Below the pieces are notes generated by a model, which was given only the letters and a program-made list of their open reading frames with translations, made no database searches and was not told the DNA's origin. 32,737 nucleotides of DNA, taken from positions 1 to 32,737 of the forward strand of contig JAUWNW010000017.1 in NCBI GenBank assembly GCA_030612445.1, in the 5' to 3' direction. The translations under genes were made by a program, and so were the position numbers. Shown piece by piece: positions 9,804 through 18,349 of this stretch. Within the stretch, counting starts at the first letter, position 1. Every line of letters starts with the position of its first letter. The stretch comes from Candidatus Aminicenantota bacterium (GTDB lineage Bacteria > Acidobacteriota > Aminicenantia > Aminicenantales > Aminicenantaceae).

Positions 9804-10934
9804 TTAGAAACCTTCAATCTGCTTTGGGAAGTAATCTTCACAAGTGCCTTCCCGGTAAACATCTGCTGTACAGCAGTGAAGTCCCCCCCCAAATGGCGCG
9901 ACTTTATAGAACGGGACTGCAACCACTTCAAAGCCCTGTTTATCGAACATTTCCATGGTAGGGGTCTCGCTGGCTTCTACACAGATAGTCTTTGGATCGA
10001 GTACAAGCGTATTCATGCTGAGCCACCAACTGCAGAAGTCATAGGGCGCTTTCTGCTTGAGAAGTGCTTTGGGAGCTTTTGCAATTTCCCAGCCATTCAT
10101 CTTAAATAGTTCTAGTTCCTTCTTATCAAGAGGTATTCTCTCCGGATTCATAAGGGCAAATCCAGGTCGAAGAGGAACAAGGGTTGTATCCATATGCCAG
10201 GGCAGAAGTTCCCTGCGTCCTACTTTATGGACTCGATGATCAGGAAAGTGGCGCTGCAGCCAGGATATACCAGCGTTGTTAGTTACCATTGACTTCTGGA
10301 CAAAAAGGTCTCTCCCGTAGCGGACTACATCGGCGGCATCAAATAGAGGTTCCTTTTCAGAGATTATCCAATCACTCTTTTCAGCATGCTCCCACTGCTC
10401 TTTTTCGCTTAAAGAGTTCCATTCTTTCCACCAGTCACTCTTATAAGATTTCTCTGTTAAACGAGGTTTTGGCGCTGCTTCAAAGCGAAAGTTTGGATCT
10501 TCTTTGAAGTATTGTTCAAACAGCGGACGGTAACAAAGATACTCAAACCAGCGGCTCCTGTAGGACATAGTAGCTTCCAGAATTTCAGGGCCTACAGTGA
10601 GAAGCAAATCGCGAGCGGGTGCACAGCCAAACATAGTTCCCTGCTTCCAGTCTGGGGTTTGAACCTCCTGGCTGAAGTCTATCGGAGTGGGGCGGTCTAC
10701 TCGAATACCGCGGTTCTCAAGGATTTTAGCTAAATTGTCCAGCTCTTCATTAGCATTATCTACCATTTCCTGGGGATAGGGCCCATATGTGCCTAAAGGA
10801 AAGCCGTCTTTCGGCCAATCACGTTGAACAGCAATCTCAGGTGACTGGATCATTGTTCCATCAGCTCGGCCGACAATAACATGTTTCAGCGGGTCCCATT
10901 CATTCCAGGATTTGACAATGGTTTTTTGAGTCAT
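9804..10934 (-). CDS. Amidinotransferase, glycine amidinotransferase (AGAT)-like, copy 1
   Basis: The 376-residue cytoplasmic protein resembles vertebrate L-arginine:glycine amidinotransferase and bacterial StrB1-type enzymes along its whole length. Shared blocks are SWNEWDPLKHVIVGRADG at 9-26, TPDW, ARDL, FDAADVVRYGRDLF at 198-211, SWLQRHF, PWHMD with His247, WLSMNTLVLDP, and GGGLHCCTAD with the nucleophile Cys354. These correspond to the Cys/His/Asp site that moves an amidino group from arginine to an amine through an amidino-cysteine intermediate. The acceptor here is unknown, as glycine is only the best-known one. A 223-bp gap separates it from the receptor upstream, and the PLP-enzyme start lies 14 bp downstream. 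A second copy lies at 18874-20034, with the same C-terminal EDYFPKQI ending. Confidence 0.9.
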   Translation of the reverse strand: MTQKTIVKSWNEWDPLKHVIVGRADGTMIQSPEIAVQRDWPKDGFPLGTYGPYPQEMVDNANEELDNLAKILENRGIRVDRPTPIDFSQEVQTPDWKQGTMFGCAPARDLLLTVGPEILEATMSYRSRWFEYLCYRPLFEQYFKEDPNFRFEAAPKPRLTEKSYKSDWWKEWNSLSEKEQWEHAEKSDWIISEKEPLFDAADVVRYGRDLFVQKSMVTNNAGISWLQRHFPDHRVHKVGRRELLPWHMDTTLVPLRPGFALMNPERIPLDKKELELFKMNGWEIAKAPKALLKQKAPYDFCSWWLSMNTLVLDPKTICVEASETPTMEMFDKQGFEVVAVPFYKVAPFGGGLHCCTADVYREGTCEDYFPKQIEGF

Positions 10935-11157
10935 TAATGTCTCCTTATTTATATCTTTGCCAATTTATATAAAAAGTATTCCTCAGTAAACTAATCTACA
11001 TCATATGTCTTGTTCTTAATACAGCGTAAATATTGGCTAGAATTATCTTCTTTAATAAACTTTCGAAAGGCAAAGTGTTTATAGAAATTGAAATATAATA
11101 TTCGTAATTATTCTCCATATACGATTTTCAAATTACACGACTTTCAAGTTTTGCCAG

Positions 11158-13887
11158 TTAGAACTCCAATTTAAATCCTAACTGCAAGCTTATTGGATCA
11201 GGCAGACCTGATTTTTCAGTGAAAGTATCACGCCACATACTGTTAGATCGCCAGGATCTATAGGTAGCGTCATTGGTGGCATTGAACAGATCGAGCATGA
11301 CCTTAAGCCTCCACGATCCAGGAAGAATGATCGTCTTTTGGGCCCGTAGATTTAAAGTATAAAATGAGGGATATCTCACGTCTCCTCTTGGTTCCGCAAG
11401 AATCTGCTGTCGTCCTTGGTTTAGATCATAAACTCTTACCAGAGCGGGGCGGGGGCGACCAGTCTGGTAAGTGAAGTAAGCACCGAAGAAAATATCCCAG
11501 GGTAAGTTATACCCACCCGTGAATTTTACGACCCATCTTTTGTCATGCTGCAGGTCCCCCTCTGCATTAATAAGAGTATTGGGGTCCACTCCAAAGCTTC
11601 CAGCGTAACTTGTCAAATTGTGCTGGCCGGATGATTGGGCCATCATATTTAAGCCAGTCGAATGACTCCAAGTGAGAGAGGCGTTCATCATCCAGTTTCG
11701 TGAATACCTCTTGTCGAAATTTAGAATAAATCCATTGTATTTTTGGCCATAACCTTCGGGATTTGTCTGCCATGTTTCCGGATAAGGACCTGTTCGGTTG
11801 AAAACCGTATATGTTTGGCCATTATCAGGAGAGATTCTTTGTACTTGCTCGTATTCTGTATTTCTCCCCTCCCAGCCAAGGCTATTCCCTTCGGTTTTGT
11901 GTATGTACATGGCTCCTAACACAAAGTCAGTAATAAGCTCTCTCTCTAATCCCACAAACAACTGCTCAGCATAGGGATTCTTTACATTAGGATCCATGAT
12001 ATAGCCTATTTCTCCTGGGCCAAAATCAAAGAGTTCCCATTCGCCATCCCACCATTCATACCCGTACCAATCTGTATATCCAGGTCCTGGCCAAGCAAAG
12101 TTTGAAATATGCATGGCATCATAATAGCGGCCATAATTGGCTTTGAGCAGAGTTTTTCCATCCGGAGTTAACTGGAAGGCGAATCCGATTCGGGGCGAAA
12201 AGACATTCCAGGTTACTAAATCATCTATTGCCGGGGCCTTTTCACTGGTTTTTTCCCATCCATCCAATAGAGAAAGAGCAGGATAGGTGGCATTCTGGTG
12301 GTCAAACCTTAACCCTATATTTACAGTCAGCCTATCTCCGATGCTGATAGAATCATCCAAGAAAGATCCGATTCGATTAACTATGCCTCCATACATATAC
12401 TGCTGCTGTACGTAGAGAAGATAGGGTTCGCCATAATAATCTATGTAATAACCACCTCCAGGGTAGCCTCCCATGGCTTCCAGCTTTCCTCTATTGTATT
12501 GAATCCCAAATTTGAAGTCATGATCTGTTTCCAGAAAATCCTCAGCAAAATGGGAAAAACTTGCATTGACTTGATGAGTAGAAATATCCCATTTGCCCGA
12601 CCAACTTGGGGCTTCGGATAGCACTCCTGTAGCATCATCAAGATGGGGTCGTTTGTCGAGGGCAGCACCGGCTATTGGAACATCGTAGTGATCGGGGCTC
12701 CACCACCCGGCATATTTGATGTCAAAAAAGGAATTCTTGCTGGCTGTCCAGGTATACCGCGTATTCCAAATATAAGTTTGCACGACTTCTTTAATCACTG
12801 TTTCAGGCAAATTCCAGGGGTCAGGAACCTCGCCAAAATCTTCGTTTTCGTAAGCGAAACTGGCCACTAATTTGTGCTTATTGTTTATATTAGAAGTCAA
12901 TTTGAAAAAGCCTTCATCCTGTACGTCTTTAGCTACATAATCAGGATCTCCTTGCCATTCTGACTCTTTAGCTCTTCGTATATTGAAGTTACCGAAAAAC
13001 CAAAGTTTGTCTTTTGCTATCGGTCCGCCTAAAGAGAATGACAGGTCATATCTATTCCACCGCTTGAAGGATTCATACATTTCCGGATCAGGATTATTGT
13101 CTCCGGTTGAAAAACCATATTGCCCATAATGAGACAGGGTCCCCGAAAATTTATTCCCTCCAGATTTTGTGACAATATTAATCACTGCCCCTGTTATCAA
13201 TCCATACTCGGCAGCCGCACCTATTCCTGTGACTTCAACTTCCTCAAAAATATCTTGATTTGGATTGGTCCAGGGAATACCTAATTCTGGACTGCTTTGA
13301 TCCACTCCATCAAAATAAAAAGCATTTCCTTCAACTCCTGAACCAGCAAAAGACCACCTTAAAGCTCCGGATTCACCTTGAGAAAGCATACCTGGGGCTT
13401 GTTTCACAACATCCGCAAAAGAATGCCGTCCAGCGGGAAGATTTTCTAGATCTTCGGCTGTAAAATTGGAAGACAATCCTGTCTTTTTCACATCGATAAT
13501 AGGTGCTTCTGCAATAACGGTGACAGCTTCCTCTAGCGTCTTTAGTTTTAGCAACACGTTTAGAGTAACAGTTGTATTAATAGCTACTTGAATGTTTTCA
13601 TTTTCAACTCTCTGAAAACCCTCTAAGATAACAACCAGCTTGTATATGCCAGGAGCTAAATTGGCAAATCTGTAATTTCCTTTGTCTGATGTAACCGTGG
13701 TTTGTATTCCCATCGCAGATGGACTTGAAGCTTCGACTGTTACACCAGGAAGAGGCGCACCTTCATCATCTGTCACGGTTCCTACTATCTTCCCTGTTAT
13801 TATCTGTCCGAATGATAAGCTGCTGGCTAAGATTAATAGCATAAGAGGCATAATCATAAACTGTAATGCAAATCTCCTCTTTTTCAT
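11158..13887 (-). CDS. TonB-dependent outer-membrane receptor with N-terminal carboxypeptidase-regulatory-like domain, copy 1
   Basis: The 909-residue protein has a signal peptide (1-27, ending SFGQ). A CarboxypepD_reg-like beta-sandwich follows at about 30-112 (GTVTDDEGAPLPGVTVEA, YRFANLAPGIYKLVV). Then come a plug domain (about 130-245, with EYGLITGAVINIVTKSGGN) and a long beta-barrel ending in the outer-membrane-protein signature LGFKLEF. Such receptors import a large or scarce ligand using TonB energy. No SusD-like partner is present, so it is not a classical Sus pair. AGGAGG lies just upstream of the ATG, and a candidate promoter is at 13994-14022. As first gene of the minus-strand run it probably supplies the substrate for the peptidases and amino-acid enzymes downstream. 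The ligand is unknown. Confidence 0.93.
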   Translation of the reverse strand: MKKRRFALQFMIMPLMLLILASSLSFGQIITGKIVGTVTDDEGAPLPGVTVEASSPSAMGIQTTVTSDKGNYRFANLAPGIYKLVVILEGFQRVENENIQVAINTTVTLNVLLKLKTLEEAVTVIAEAPIIDVKKTGLSSNFTAEDLENLPAGRHSFADVVKQAPGMLSQGESGALRWSFAGSGVEGNAFYFDGVDQSSPELGIPWTNPNQDIFEEVEVTGIGAAAEYGLITGAVINIVTKSGGNKFSGTLSHYGQYGFSTGDNNPDPEMYESFKRWNRYDLSFSLGGPIAKDKLWFFGNFNIRRAKESEWQGDPDYVAKDVQDEGFFKLTSNINNKHKLVASFAYENEDFGEVPDPWNLPETVIKEVVQTYIWNTRYTWTASKNSFFDIKYAGWWSPDHYDVPIAGAALDKRPHLDDATGVLSEAPSWSGKWDISTHQVNASFSHFAEDFLETDHDFKFGIQYNRGKLEAMGGYPGGGYYIDYYGEPYLLYVQQQYMYGGIVNRIGSFLDDSISIGDRLTVNIGLRFDHQNATYPALSLLDGWEKTSEKAPAIDDLVTWNVFSPRIGFAFQLTPDGKTLLKANYGRYYDAMHISNFAWPGPGYTDWYGYEWWDGEWELFDFGPGEIGYIMDPNVKNPYAEQLFVGLERELITDFVLGAMYIHKTEGNSLGWEGRNTEYEQVQRISPDNGQTYTVFNRTGPYPETWQTNPEGYGQKYNGFILNFDKRYSRNWMMNASLTWSHSTGLNMMAQSSGQHNLTSYAGSFGVDPNTLINAEGDLQHDKRWVVKFTGGYNLPWDIFFGAYFTYQTGRPRPALVRVYDLNQGRQQILAEPRGDVRYPSFYTLNLRAQKTIILPGSWRLKVMLDLFNATNDATYRSWRSNSMWRDTFTEKSGLPDPISLQLGFKLEF

Positions 13888-13993
13888 TGATCCTCCTTTA
13901 TAAAATTAATTTTTTTCATACACAAATGAGTTACTGACAAGTAAAAAACTGATAGATTAGTATACATATCTCCTTATAATATTCTTCCCTAAA

Positions 13994-14022
13994 AAAATAT
14001 ATTATAATATTCTAAGTGTCAA
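13994..14022 (-). promoter_or_regulatory. Candidate sigma70-type promoter of the minus-strand operon
   Basis: Read on the minus strand, TTGACA (14017-14022) is followed after 17 bp by TATTTT (13994-13999), within very AT-rich DNA. This leaves a leader of about 107 nt before the receptor ATG at 13887. The same hexamers and spacing occur before the M24 copy at 25867. An alternative -10 of TATATT at 15-bp spacing cannot be excluded. Transcription has not been shown. Confidence 0.45.
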
Positions 14023-14144
14023 GAAAAAATATGAATAACACAATAGCAGTCCAATATTATCCTTAAAATGTGACTAACTAGACAAAAAAAATCTATTTTA
14101 TTGAACAATTTATTATTTGGGGATTTCTTAATTCTGGTATCTAA

Positions 14145-14396
14145 CCTGGATTATTCACAAGTCGAGGTTGCCGCAGATACGAGGCACAAGGGATGCAGCT
14201 CAGGTATTTCACCGCGAATCCGCTGCAACAAAGTAGATGTGGTAAGATCGTCTTGCCTGAAAGGTAAAAAATGTCGATTAAAATATAGATTACATCGAAA
14301 ACGAAAAGATTAATTGTCTACCCACCTGAATAATTGTAAAATACTGACTTAAAAAGATGTATCATTCATATCGACATTTTTTATGAATAGTTAAGG
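14145..14396 (+). repeat. Interspersed repeat, full-length copy A (252 bp)
   Basis: The left end is CCTGGATTATTCAC and the right end is TGAATAGTTAAGG, forming imperfect terminal inverted repeats. An internal TAAAAAATGTCGAT (about 14265-14278) is repeated inverted near the right end as ATCGACATTTTTTA. It matches copy C over nearly its whole length in the opposite orientation, and copy B in the same orientation. No credible reading frame is present. It looks like a non-autonomous, MITE-like element. Copy B begins 4 bp beyond its end. It occupies most of the non-coding stretch between the receptor promoter and copy B. Confidence 0.8.
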
Positions 14397-14399
14397 TAA

Positions 14400-14900
14400 C
14401 CTGGATTATTCACAAGTCGAGGTTGCCGCAGATGCGGAAAAGCAGAAAAAGCAGGAAAAACAGGAACTTCAGGAAAGGCAGTAAAATTTGAAATTTTAGT
14501 TAAAAGTCTAAAATCTAATGAAATTCTGATGTGGCTGAAGCGACATTGAAGATTTAGCCTTCTGATGAGGCTTTTCGAGGGAATCCGACGTAGTCGGACG
14601 CTGAGCATGTCTGACCCACGGACGGGGGGAGTTGCGCAGGCGCTGAGAAAAACGAAGAAGAATGGCGTTAAAAATCTGAAGCGAGCACAAGTCACGCCTG
14701 AATTTTATCTTTCACCGCGAATCCGCAGCAACAAAGTAGATGTGGGAAGATCCTCTCGCTCGAAGAGTAAAAAATGTTGATTACAAATACAAATTATAAC
14801 AAAAACAAAATGGTCAATTGTTATGTCTTAGGAATCAGAGTAAAATGTGGATTTGAAAATATGTATCATACATATCAATATTTTTTATGAATAGTGCAGG
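14400..14900 (+). repeat. Interspersed repeat, copy B with internal insertion (501 bp)
   Basis: It starts with the same CCTGGATTATTCACAAGTCG as copy A and ends with TTTTTTATGAATAGTGCAGG. Between about 14438 and 14710 it carries about 270 bp absent from copies A and C, replacing roughly 24 bp there. After the insertion, TTTCACCGCGAATCCGC onward again parallels copy A. Its right arm is slightly diverged (ATCAATATTTTTT in place of ATCGACATTTTTT). It ends about 70 bp before the Lrp-type regulator gene. With copy A it accounts for most of the non-coding region 13888-14970. Confidence 0.75.
14438..14710. other. Insertion within repeat copy B, with hairpin-rich segment
   Basis: The insertion starts with a purine-rich tract of repeated GCAGGAAAAA-like units (14438-14482) and continues through AT-rich sequence. 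A GC-richer segment (about 14565-14660) holds the perfect hairpin TCCGAC-GTA-GTCGGA (14584-14598) and the compact palindrome GCGC-AG-GCGC (14634-14643). Short frames here lack ribosome binding sites and resemble no protein I know. It may be a second repeat family nested in copy B or a remnant of a structured RNA, but neither can be established from one copy. Confidence 0.4.
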
Positions 14901-14970
14901 CCAAATAACCTCAAATAATGTTTACATTTTAATAAGCATTTGATAATTTATTGGTGATATGAGGTCAATG

Positions 14971-15417
14971 ATGATAGATGAATTGGATAAAAAAATTTTA
15001 AAGGAATTGAATAAAAATGCGCGAATGAGCTTTCGTAAGGTAGCCAGGGAACTTAAAATTTCACCCGGTACTTTCCATAATAAAATTAAGAAACTTGAAA
15101 ATTCAGGAGTATTAAAAGGATACATCCCGCTGATTGACACAGAATCCGTCGGTTTTAATCTTATTGCTGTTATCGCTCTTCGTGTCAACCAGGAAAAGGA
15201 CAATGAAGTCCAGGATGAAATATCTAAACTTCCCCAGATTGGCGCTATTTATGAGGTCACAGGCGATTGGGATTTAATTCTTATATGTTATTTCAAAGGG
15301 CGTAAAGATTTGACAGATTTTATAAAGAAAAAACTCCCATTAAAAAATATAGAACGAGCGATTACCCATCTTGTCCTGAATGTAGTCAAGGAAGAGAGAC
15401 GAACTCAAATTCTCTGA
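14971..15417 (+). CDS. Lrp/AsnC family transcriptional regulator
   Basis: The 148-residue protein starts IDELDKKILKELNKNAR, the typical N-terminus of this family. A helix-turn-helix (about 5-50, FRKVARELKISPGTFHNKIKKL) follows, then an RAM/AsnC ligand-binding domain (about 65-140, with GAIYEVTGDWDLILICYF). Length matches the family (about 150). The start at 14971 is chosen because GAGG at 14961-14964 then has a 6-nt spacing. ATGs at 14968 and 14959 are in the same frame, but the latter overlaps the GAGG. Lrp-type regulators sense amino acids and act as octamers or dimers. Transcribed divergently from the amino-acid/peptide operon across 1 kb of repeats, it is a candidate local regulator of that operon, which is inference only. 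Confidence 0.92.
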   Translation: MIDELDKKILKELNKNARMSFRKVARELKISPGTFHNKIKKLENSGVLKGYIPLIDTESVGFNLIAVIALRVNQEKDNEVQDEISKLPQIGAIYEVTGDWDLILICYFKGRKDLTDFIKKKLPLKNIERAITHLVLNVVKEERRTQIL

Positions 15418-15550
15418 TAAAAGAAGATACGCATCATTGAGGTTATACAGAAATCGTTGATTGAGTAAAGAGAAGGTCAATTTATAGGATGATTCATATA
15501 CTGAAAAGGCTTGAATTTGTTGAAGAAAAAAGCTAATCTAAAAATTCAAA

Positions 15551-17605
15551 ATGTTCAGGAAAATTTATTTTTTTGCAATTATTTTTTTGCTCCTCATACC
15601 AGCTTTCTCCATTTCTAAAGAAAAATCTGATAAAGACCTTTCTGGAAAACACAAAAAATGGCTTGAAGAAGATGTTACTTACATTATCACTCCTACTGAA
15701 AAAAAAGTTTTTTCCCAGCTCGAAACTGATAAAGAAAGAGATATGTTCATCAAAGCTTTCTGGAAACAGAGGGATCCTACACGTGGGACGCAAGAGAACG
15801 AATTCAAACAAGAGCACTATCGCCGGATTCAGTATGCCAATTACAATTTAGGGCGAAATACACCCGGGCCCGGCTGGAAAACGGACCGTGGCCGCATGTA
15901 TATAATTCTGGGTGAACCCAAAGATATTGAAAGATTCACAGGAGAAGCCGGAATCTACAAAACTGAGGTCTGGTTTTATCAGGAGTTGACGCAATCCGGA
16001 CTTCCCCCAGCGTTCAACCTCATTTTCTTCCAGAAAAACGGTGTTGGTGAATATGTGCTCTACAGCCCCGCAATGGATGGCCCCCAGGCACTGATGGCAA
16101 ATTATTTCGGAGATCATACAAGCCATCTTCAAGCCTTCAATTCTTTAAAAAAAATTAGCCCCGGATTAGCAAAGGTCTCGATGTCCCTTATTCCCGGAGA
16201 GTCTGTAACCGGCTGGCAGCCTTCTTTGTCATCAGAGATGCTTATCCAGAAGATATACATGCTTGCTGAAAAACAGTTTAAGGATAGATACGCGGAGAAA
16301 TTCCTGCTGTATAAGGATATCGTTGAAGTCGACTATACGGCCAATTACATAGATAGTGATTTTGTTGTCAGGGTGATCAAAGAACCTGCTGGAATTAATT
16401 TTATTCATTACATTATCGAGTTGAGCAGATTTTCCATCGAGCAGTTTCAAAATAAATATGTTACCCAACTGAAGATCGATGGAAAAGTTTCAGACCTTAA
16501 AGGAAGAGCGATCTATCAATTCGAAAGGACTATCCCCGTTGAATTTAATAAAGAACAGCTTGATAACATCACCTTCCGCCCCTTTGCATTCTATGACCTG
16601 TTCCCTATGATTCCTGGAGATTTCAAGCTTTCAGTGCTTTTGAAAAATGAAATCTCCAAGGAATTTACTTCAATAGAAAAAGATATTTTTATCCCAGAAA
16701 GGATTACTTCTCCCCAAATTAGCCCCCTTACCCTGGGATATGACTCTAATTACATTAAAACGGAAAACATGAAGCCTTTCAAGTTTGCTAATCAACAGAT
16801 TTACTCTAGGCCTATGAGAATTTTTCTTTCTCAGGATATACTATTTGTGAGCTTCCAGGTTTTGGGATTGAATGCTGATTTAGGACAAAATGCTGTTTTT
16901 AAATTTGAGATATTAAAAAACAGCGAAGTCATGTTGACATCGGAAAAAAAATTGAGCAAATACCAGGAGCGGCCAAATTTCCTGGAACAATTTTCTCTTC
17001 AAGATTTTTCCCCAGGCTATTATCAGATAGCTGTCCGTTTACTCAAAGACGACAACTTACTAACATCTGAGAGTGAGCGATTTGAAATCACTTCAGCCAA
17101 GGGTTTTCCTCGGCCCTGGGTGCAAAACAGTTCTCTCTTTCCCATTTCACATCCTGCCTATTCCCTCATTATCGGAAAGCAGTATTTTAACAAAGGAGAA
17201 ATAGAGAAAGCCCGAGTAGAACTGGAGAGAGCCCATCAAAATCAGCCAGATTCGCAAGAAATTTCATTGCCTTTAGCCAATGTCTATTTTATCTTTAAAG
17301 AGTATGAAAAAACCAAAAGGGTTCTGCTCCCTTTCGAGGAATCTGAAGATGCCAAATATGGAGTCCTTTTCCTTTTGGGTAAGACCTACCATGCTCTCGG
17401 TGAATTCAATAAGGCGATATTCCTTTTTGATAAAGCGATCGATCGTTTCGGCGTCAACATCTTCCTGCTTAATTCTCTGGGAGATTGTTATTTTAACCTA
17501 GGAAAACTGCGGGAGGCATTAGCTGCCTGGGGGAAATCTCTGGAGATTATGCCCGATCAACCCCAGATAAAGGAAAAGGTTTTATCCATCAGAGAGAAGA
17601 AATAA
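15551..17605 (+). CDS. GWxTD domain-containing protein with C-terminal TPR repeats, exported
   Basis: The 684-residue protein has a signal peptide (about 1-22). The GWxTD domain is at about 30-145, where the signature reads GWKTD (108-112) in GPGWKTDRGRMYIILGEP, preceded by FWKQRDPTRGT. The middle part (about 230-520) is beta-rich and of unknown function. The C-terminal part (about 545-675) contains tetratricopeptide repeats, for example YFNKGEIEKARVELERAH and LGDCYFNLGKLREALAAW. The family is common in Acidobacteriota, Aminicenantes and similar phyla, and its function is not known. TPRs suggest a protein-binding role in the envelope. No clear Shine-Dalgarno precedes the ATG, so the start rests on the signal peptide. 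It ends 27 bp from the convergent racemase gene with no visible terminator between them. Confidence 0.88.
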   Translation: MFRKIYFFAIIFLLLIPAFSISKEKSDKDLSGKHKKWLEEDVTYIITPTEKKVFSQLETDKERDMFIKAFWKQRDPTRGTQENEFKQEHYRRIQYANYNLGRNTPGPGWKTDRGRMYIILGEPKDIERFTGEAGIYKTEVWFYQELTQSGLPPAFNLIFFQKNGVGEYVLYSPAMDGPQALMANYFGDHTSHLQAFNSLKKISPGLAKVSMSLIPGESVTGWQPSLSSEMLIQKIYMLAEKQFKDRYAEKFLLYKDIVEVDYTANYIDSDFVVRVIKEPAGINFIHYIIELSRFSIEQFQNKYVTQLKIDGKVSDLKGRAIYQFERTIPVEFNKEQLDNITFRPFAFYDLFPMIPGDFKLSVLLKNEISKEFTSIEKDIFIPERITSPQISPLTLGYDSNYIKTENMKPFKFANQQIYSRPMRIFLSQDILFVSFQVLGLNADLGQNAVFKFEILKNSEVMLTSEKKLSKYQERPNFLEQFSLQDFSPGYYQIAVRLLKDDNLLTSESERFEITSAKGFPRPWVQNSSLFPISHPAYSLIIGKQYFNKGEIEKARVELERAHQNQPDSQEISLPLANVYFIFKEYEKTKRVLLPFEESEDAKYGVLFLLGKTYHALGEFNKAIFLFDKAIDRFGVNIFLLNSLGDCYFNLGKLREALAAWGKSLEIMPDQPQIKEKVLSIREKK

Positions 17606-17632
17606 AGTTTACTTGACATTGATTTTGAGAGC

Positions 17633-18316
17633 TCATTTAGTTGCTCTTTCTACTGTAGATTTTGCCAGTATCTCTAATGTATCCAATACATCATTGTTGC
17701 TTTTAATTGCAAGCGGTAATTCAGTGCAGCCTAAAATTACTTTTTCTGCTCCTAAATCCTTTAATTTCTGAATAAATTGGGTCAATTTTTCCCTATCTTT
17801 ATCTGATTTTCTCCCTGCTAAGATATTCAAGATAATTTTTGTTGTTTCTTTTTGCTCTGTTTCATTCAGTGTTAAAATCTGAATATTTTTTAGGACATTG
17901 GGATAAATGTTGCTTTTTATTGTCATCTCGGTTCCCAGCAATCCCACTTTTTTTATCCCGTTTTTTAACACCTCATTTGTAGTTTCTTTGATTATGTTTA
18001 TTATTGGTATTGAAACGGCATTTTGCATTTCAGAGAAGTAATATGTTACTGTATTACAAGGAATCGCTATAAAATCGGCTCCAAATCTTTCCAGCTTTTT
18101 TACTGCCTTAACCAACATTTCTCTAACTTTATTCTCCTCATTTGGATGCTCTACAACATCAGGTATAGGCAAATTCACTATAATGATCTCTGGAAAATCG
18201 CAGTCGTATATTGCTCCATATTCTTTCTGAAAAAATTGAATAATGCGGAGATAAAGATTCGCACTTGCTTCTGGACCCATACCTCCTAAAATACCAATTG
18301 TTTTGTATTTGCACAT
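17633..18316 (-). CDS. Aspartate/glutamate racemase family protein
   Basis: The 227-residue cytoplasmic protein starts with the family motif GILGGMGPEAS at 8-18. It has the two catalytic cysteines of PLP-independent amino-acid racemases: Cys87 in IPCNTVTYYF and Cys197 in LGCTELPL. Length and motifs fit the aspartate racemase/YgeA-like branch, which interconverts L- and D-amino acids by two-base chemistry. AGGAG lies 8-9 nt before the ATG. The gene stands alone on the minus strand, convergent with the GWxTD gene. The repeat copy C lies directly upstream (18350-18603), so its promoter must sit in the 33 bp between, or inside the repeat. The presence of a D-aminoacylase nearby makes a D-amino-acid theme possible. 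The exact substrate is not determinable. Confidence 0.92.
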   Translation of the reverse strand: MCKYKTIGILGGMGPEASANLYLRIIQFFQKEYGAIYDCDFPEIIIVNLPIPDVVEHPNEENKVREMLVKAVKKLERFGADFIAIPCNTVTYYFSEMQNAVSIPIINIIKETTNEVLKNGIKKVGLLGTEMTIKSNIYPNVLKNIQILTLNETEQKETTKIILNILAGRKSDKDREKLTQFIQKLKDLGAEKVILGCTELPLAIKSNNDVLDTLEILAKSTVERATK

Positions 18317-18349
18317 GATAAAGCTCCTTCTCTTAAGTACTAGTATTGA

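Noticed and set aside
14101-14780. Short open frames in both strands inside repeat copies A and B
   Set aside because: They lie within non-coding repeats, lack ribosome binding sites, and their translations are low-complexity or arbitrary.
17614-17642. TTGACA after the GWxTD gene as a promoter
   Set aside because: It points into the convergent racemase gene and no plus-strand gene follows, so it is probably chance.
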